Assembly (NCBI GenBank): GCA_003644405.1
Contig: QNCE01000015.1
Coordinates: forward strand, 1-19,283
From: Candidatus Omnitrophota bacterium
GTDB lineage: Bacteria > Omnitrophota > Gorgyraeia > Duberdicusellales > 4484-171
Direction: 5' to 3'
DNA: 19,283 bases
Part shown: in pieces, positions 16,348 to 19,283 of the stretch
Layout of the letters: each line of letters begins with the position of its first letter
How positions within the stretch are numbered: position 1 is the first letter of the stretch
Notes under the pieces: generated by a model
What the model saw: only the letters and a program-made list of their open reading frames with translations
Databases searched by the model: none
Told to the model about the DNA's origin: nothing
Program-made: the position numbers and the translations under genes

Positions 16348-17373
16348 CTACCTAATAGATAAATTTATTTCTTTACCTTTATTCTTCAAAGAACTCTCTA
16401 TCCCTTTTAGGATCTTTACAACATCTATACCTCTCTTTAATACTTCTTCGGGAACCCTTCCCTTTTTAATATATTCAAGAAAACTTTCACACTCAACAAG
16501 CAAAGGCTCTCTTATTTTGATGAGAGGAGTACTTACTTGGCCATCTTTTATAATCATTTTGAACTCCTCAAATGTATAATAAGGACGTTCGTACTTTTTC
16601 TTCATCACCCTCTTATCATAGAACTTGAGAGGAAAGTTACCATCCAAATCATCAAACATAAGCATTTTTTTATCTCCTACCATTACTATCTCTCTAATCT
16701 TCCTTGGATCTAACCAACTTACATGAATATGAGCAATTATGTCTTGAGGATAATAGAGAGTAATAAATCCTACATCTTCGATATGGCTTCTTAAGTAAGA
16801 AAAACCATCAGCTGATATCTTAAGAGGAACCGCATCGAGAATAAAATTGAATATAGAGATATCATGTAAGGCTAAATCCCAAATTGCATTTACATCATTT
16901 CTAATAGGCCCAAGATTTGTCCTTCTAGAATACATATAATATATTTTACCTAACTTTCCCTCTCTCGTATAATTTCTGATTATCCTAACTCCATCATGAT
17001 ATTCAAATATATGTCCTGGCATAATAATCTTGTTAACCCTTTTAGCTAATCTTATCAAGTAATTAGCCTCTTGAGGGTTAAGCACGAAAGGTTTTTCTAT
17101 AAGAACATTTTTACCAAATTTCAAAGCTTCCTTAGCAAGTTGATAATGAGTAACCGCAGGAGTAGCAATTACAACCGCATCTATCTCTGAATCTTTAAGA
17201 ATATCTCTAAAGGATGTAGAAGTAAAAACGGAAGAGAATCTTTTTTTAATCTCTCGGAGTCTTTTAGAATCTAAGTCGCATACATATTTTACTGTAGTAT
17301 CTTTAAGTTTATTAAAGGTTCTAACAAAATTAGGGCCCCAGTGACCGCAACCAATAATTCCTATTTTAATCAT
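16348..17373 (-). CDS. Gfo/Idh/MocA-family NAD-dependent sugar oxidoreductase
   Basis: A 341-residue protein. The N-terminal Rossmann domain has IGIIGCGHWG (4-13) and the family signature EKP (93-95). The C-terminal domain carries YSRRTNLGPIRNDVNAIWDL (148-167) followed by HD (170-171), a pattern of a subgroup found in surface-glycan loci and near WlbA-like C3 dehydrogenases. With the DegT aminotransferase just upstream, a plausible role is oxidation at C3 of a UDP-sugar to a ketone that is then aminated; no N-acetyltransferase is in the window. The ATG at 17373 has GGGAAGAG about 1-8 nt before it and overlaps the aminotransferase stop by 4 bp. It is the only intact gene here that ends in TAG. 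Substrate uncertain. Confidence 0.85.
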   Translation of the reverse strand: MIKIGIIGCGHWGPNFVRTFNKLKDTTVKYVCDLDSKRLREIKKRFSSVFTSTSFRDILKDSEIDAVVIATPAVTHYQLAKEALKFGKNVLIEKPFVLNPQEANYLIRLAKRVNKIIMPGHIFEYHDGVRIIRNYTREGKLGKIYYMYSRRTNLGPIRNDVNAIWDLALHDISIFNFILDAVPLKISADGFSYLRSHIEDVGFITLYYPQDIIAHIHVSWLDPRKIREIVMVGDKKMLMFDDLDGNFPLKFYDKRVMKKKYERPYYTFEEFKMIIKDGQVSTPLIKIREPLLVECESFLEYIKKGRVPEEVLKRGIDVVKILKGIESSLKNKGKEINLSIR

Positions 17374-18479
17374 TCTCTTCCCTGATAAAATTTTTTTATT
17401 AAACTTACCACTGTACTCATTTGAGCTTCGTTAAGCTCAGGATACATTGGCAGCGATAAAATCTGTTTGGAAAAAGCCTCAGTTATTGGAAACTCATTCG
17501 GTGTATAACCAAGCGTAGAATAAGCACCTAGAGAATAAATCGGGATAGGATAGTGAATTCCACATTGAACTCCGTTCTCTTTTAAATAACTCAGAAGGGC
17601 ATCTCTCTCTTTTGTTCTCACAACATATAGATGGAAAACATGAGAACCATCTTTTCTTATCTCAGGAAGTACTAAGTCACCGATATCCTTAAGTTTTTCA
17701 TTATAAAAAATAGCGTTCTCTACCCGTTTTTTATTCCAATCATCCAAATGCCTTAACTTTACTCGTAAGATTGCCGCTTGAAGGGTATCTAACCTGCTAT
17801 TATATCCTACTATATCATGGTGGTATTTTTTAGGAGAACCATAGTTACGAAGCATCCTTAGCTTTTCATATAAATGTTTGTCTGAAGTAACTATTGCTCC
17901 CCCATCCCCGTATGCTCCCAAGTTCTTAGCGGGGTAGAAAGAAAAACATCCCATCGTTCCCCATGACCCTACTTTTTTACCTTCCCATATTGCTCCATGA
18001 GCCTGGCAAGCATCTTCAATGATACTTATCCCATATTTTGAAGCAATTTTGAGTAATTTTCCCATATCTACAGAGCGACCGTAGAGATGAACTGGAATTA
18101 TTACTTTAGTCCTTGAAGTAATTTTCTTCTCTACTATATCCAAATCTATATTGTACGTTGTAGGATCAATATCAACAAGTACGGGTATAGCACCAACATA
18201 GGAAATAGCAAAAACAGTGGCAACAAAAGTATTAGCGGCAGTAATTACTTCGTCTCCCGGACCAATCCCAAGAACATGTAAGGCAAGACACAAAGCATCG
18301 GTTCCCGAAGCAACGCCAATACAATATTGAGAATCGCAAAAATCTGCAAAGGCCTCTTCGAACTCAGTTAGTTGTTCGCCAAGAATAAAGTTACCTTGCT
18401 GAAGTACTTTTTCAATTTCTGATCTTATTTCCTCTTCTATTAATTTATATTGAGTTTTTAAATCTACAAAAGGTATCAT
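17370..18479 (-). CDS. DegT/DnrJ/EryC1/StrS-family PLP aminotransferase
   Basis: A 369-residue sugar aminotransferase starting MIPFVDLKTQY, the common N-terminus of the family; a TTG four codons upstream (18491) is possible but neither has a strong Shine-Dalgarno. SGTDAL (58-63) binds the PLP phosphate, EDACQAHGA (155-163) holds the Asp that pairs with the pyridine nitrogen, and Lys185 in SFYPAKNLGAYGDGGA forms the Schiff base. NLGAYGDGGA is typical of the FdtB/QdtB/WlbE side of the family, which aminates 3-keto sugars, in contrast to the HKT motif of 4-aminotransferases. It is the first gene of the long operon and overlaps the oxidoreductase gene by 4 bp. Together they could make a 3-amino sugar nucleotide. 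Regiochemistry is inferred. Confidence 0.9.
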   Translation of the reverse strand: MIPFVDLKTQYKLIEEEIRSEIEKVLQQGNFILGEQLTEFEEAFADFCDSQYCIGVASGTDALCLALHVLGIGPGDEVITAANTFVATVFAISYVGAIPVLVDIDPTTYNIDLDIVEKKITSRTKVIIPVHLYGRSVDMGKLLKIASKYGISIIEDACQAHGAIWEGKKVGSWGTMGCFSFYPAKNLGAYGDGGAIVTSDKHLYEKLRMLRNYGSPKKYHHDIVGYNSRLDTLQAAILRVKLRHLDDWNKKRVENAIFYNEKLKDIGDLVLPEIRKDGSHVFHLYVVRTKERDALLSYLKENGVQCGIHYPIPIYSLGAYSTLGYTPNEFPITEAFSKQILSLPMYPELNEAQMSTVVSLIKKFYQGRE

Positions 18480-18776
18480 CTTATTTAACAATTACATAAG
18501 AGAACGAATAACTTTCTTCCGTCATCTTTAACTTATTATATATATCCAAGGAGTTTTATCCAGCCTTATTTTCACTTCTCAATCCTATACTTTTACTTTA
18601 TTCATTTCCTTACTATTTGTATATCAAATCGATAGACTCTGCCCCCTTAAATGAATATATCCACAAATAATGCTTTAACCTACTTTTCTCTATATCTTTA
18701 TTGTTAATCTTTAAATCTCTAAAAAACTGTTCCTTAACGAAAAACGAATTGCTCTCCGTAAATTTTTATATTTCCT
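18480..18776. other. Intergenic region with likely operon promoter
   Basis: This is the only stretch near 300 bp without an assigned gene. It separates the upstream epimerase gene from the aminotransferase operon. It holds one candidate promoter (18535-18562) and a 51-codon stop-to-stop stretch on the minus strand (18613-18765) with protein-like composition but no start codon of the usual kind near its beginning. I see no convincing hairpin plus T-run terminator, so the upstream gene may read through. Confidence 0.5.
18535..18562 (-). promoter_or_regulatory. Candidate sigma-70-type promoter for the glycan operon
   Basis: On the minus strand TGGATA (18557-18562, 4 of 6 matches to TTGACA) is followed after 16 nt by a perfect TATAAT (18535-18540). 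Transcription would begin near 18528, leaving about 50 nt of leader before ATG 18479. In AT-rich DNA such a -10 box can occur by chance. Confidence 0.35.
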
Positions 18777-19283
18777 TTAGGACGAGAAGCTTTCTGTGCA
18801 AATCTCATCCATAATTTTATAAATATCGTAGGTGTAATTCCATTCTGGATAATGGGAGCGGAATTTATCTACACAGGAAATATACCAAATATGGTCTCCT
18901 TTGCGAGGCTGATCGCAATAAACTATATTTGCTTTTTTACTCAGCACTTTCTCAAAATAAGTAATCGCTTCTATCATAGAAATATTAGAAAATCTACCAC
19001 CCCCTATATTGTAGACTTCCCCACAGCGAGGATTTAGATAGAAGAGATAAAAAGCATTTACTAAATCATAAGAATGGATGTTATCTCTTACTTGTTTCCC
19101 TTTATAACCATATATGGTATATTGCTTGCCTGTAGCGATACATTTTGCTAAATAAGCAAGAAATCCATGAAGTTCTGCCCCTCGATGAAGAGGTCCGGTA
19201 AGACAACCACCTCTAAAAATTGCTGTTTTAAGCCCAAAATATCTGCCGTACTCCTGGACTAGAACATCGGCAGCTACTTTAGA
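18777..19283 (-). CDS. CDP-paratose 2-epimerase (RfbE/tyvelose epimerase)-like SDR, 3' part only
   Basis: The frame is open from the right window edge to TAA at 18777, giving the last 168 residues; the NAD-binding N-terminus lies outside. The first residues SKVAADVLVQEYGRYFGLKT follow directly on the catalytic YxxxK region of an extended SDR. FRGGCLTGP, GAELHGFLAYL, YTIYGYKGKQVRDNIHS and GEVYNIGGGRFSNISM are typical of the CDP-tyvelose/paratose 2-epimerase subgroup. The known reaction is C2 epimerisation of CDP-paratose to CDP-tyvelose, but many members in environmental bacteria are uncharacterised. It lies upstream of the promoter candidate and is probably part of the same glycan locus, in an earlier transcript or read through. 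Confidence 0.85.
   Translation of the reverse strand, partial: SKVAADVLVQEYGRYFGLKTAIFRGGCLTGPLHRGAELHGFLAYLAKCIATGKQYTIYGYKGKQVRDNIHSYDLVNAFYLFYLNPRCGEVYNIGGGRFSNISMIEAITYFEKVLSKKANIVYCDQPRKGDHIWYISCVDKFRSHYPEWNYTYDIYKIMDEICTESFSS

Noticed and set aside
15367..16350. A pyrrolysine system, suggested by a PylC-like ATP-grasp protein, a radical SAM protein and an in-frame TAG in the same window
   Set aside because: The radical SAM protein has a B12-binding domain and is not PylB-like. No PylD, PylS or tRNA-Pyl is visible, the TAG replaces a probable Glu, and another gene uses TAG as its normal stop.
18480..18776. A rho-independent terminator after the upstream epimerase gene
   Set aside because: T-rich tracts exist but I found no GC-rich stem next to them.
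1..19283. CRISPR arrays, tRNA or rRNA genes, insertion sequences or phage genes
   Set aside because: No regularly spaced repeats, tRNA-like folds, transposase motifs or terminal inverted repeats were recognised; nearly all the sequence is accounted for by glycan genes.

Overview
The window holds 18 genes or gene parts, all on the minus strand and packed with overlaps or very short gaps. Both ends cut through a gene. The DNA is AT-rich (about one third G+C by eye). Starts include ATG, GTG and TTG, several behind clear Shine-Dalgarno sequences, and stops include TAA, TGA and TAG, so this looks like ordinary bacterial code. A B12-binding radical SAM gene fits an anaerobe or microaerophile. I cannot name the phylum.

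In the direction of transcription (19283 to 1) the window opens with the 3' end of a CDP-paratose 2-epimerase-like SDR gene. An intergenic stretch of about 300 bp follows (18480-18776), with one plausible promoter. Then comes one long apparent operon: DegT aminotransferase, Gfo/Idh/MocA oxidoreductase, ATP-grasp ligase, HAD phosphatase, GT2, UDP-glucose 4-epimerase-like SDR, B12-binding radical SAM protein (frameshifted), GT4, methyltransferase, GT4, UDP-glucose 6-dehydrogenase, GDP-mannose 3,5-epimerase-like SDR (in-frame amber stop), GT4, GT2, two tandem related methyltransferases, and a large GT-C-type membrane protein that runs off the left edge.

Together this reads as a biosynthetic locus for a cell-surface polysaccharide or protein glycan. 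The sugar-nucleotide genes suggest UDP-glucuronate, an epimer such as galactose, GDP-L-galactose or GDP-L-gulose, an amino sugar and perhaps a CDP-dideoxyhexose. Five soluble or membrane-associated GT2/GT4 enzymes and one polytopic GT-C-like protein would assemble it, and three methyltransferases could decorate it. No flippase, polymerase, ABC exporter or initiating phosphoglycosyltransferase is in the window, so the locus should extend beyond it.

The main oddities are two genes broken by single lesions (an amber codon in the GDP-mannose 3,5-epimerase homologue and a one-base homopolymer frameshift in the radical SAM gene). There are also two junctions where an A5 run precedes ATGA and one extra A would turn a long gene overlap into a standard 4-bp one. 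These could be sequencing errors, recent decay or recoding; sequence alone does not decide.
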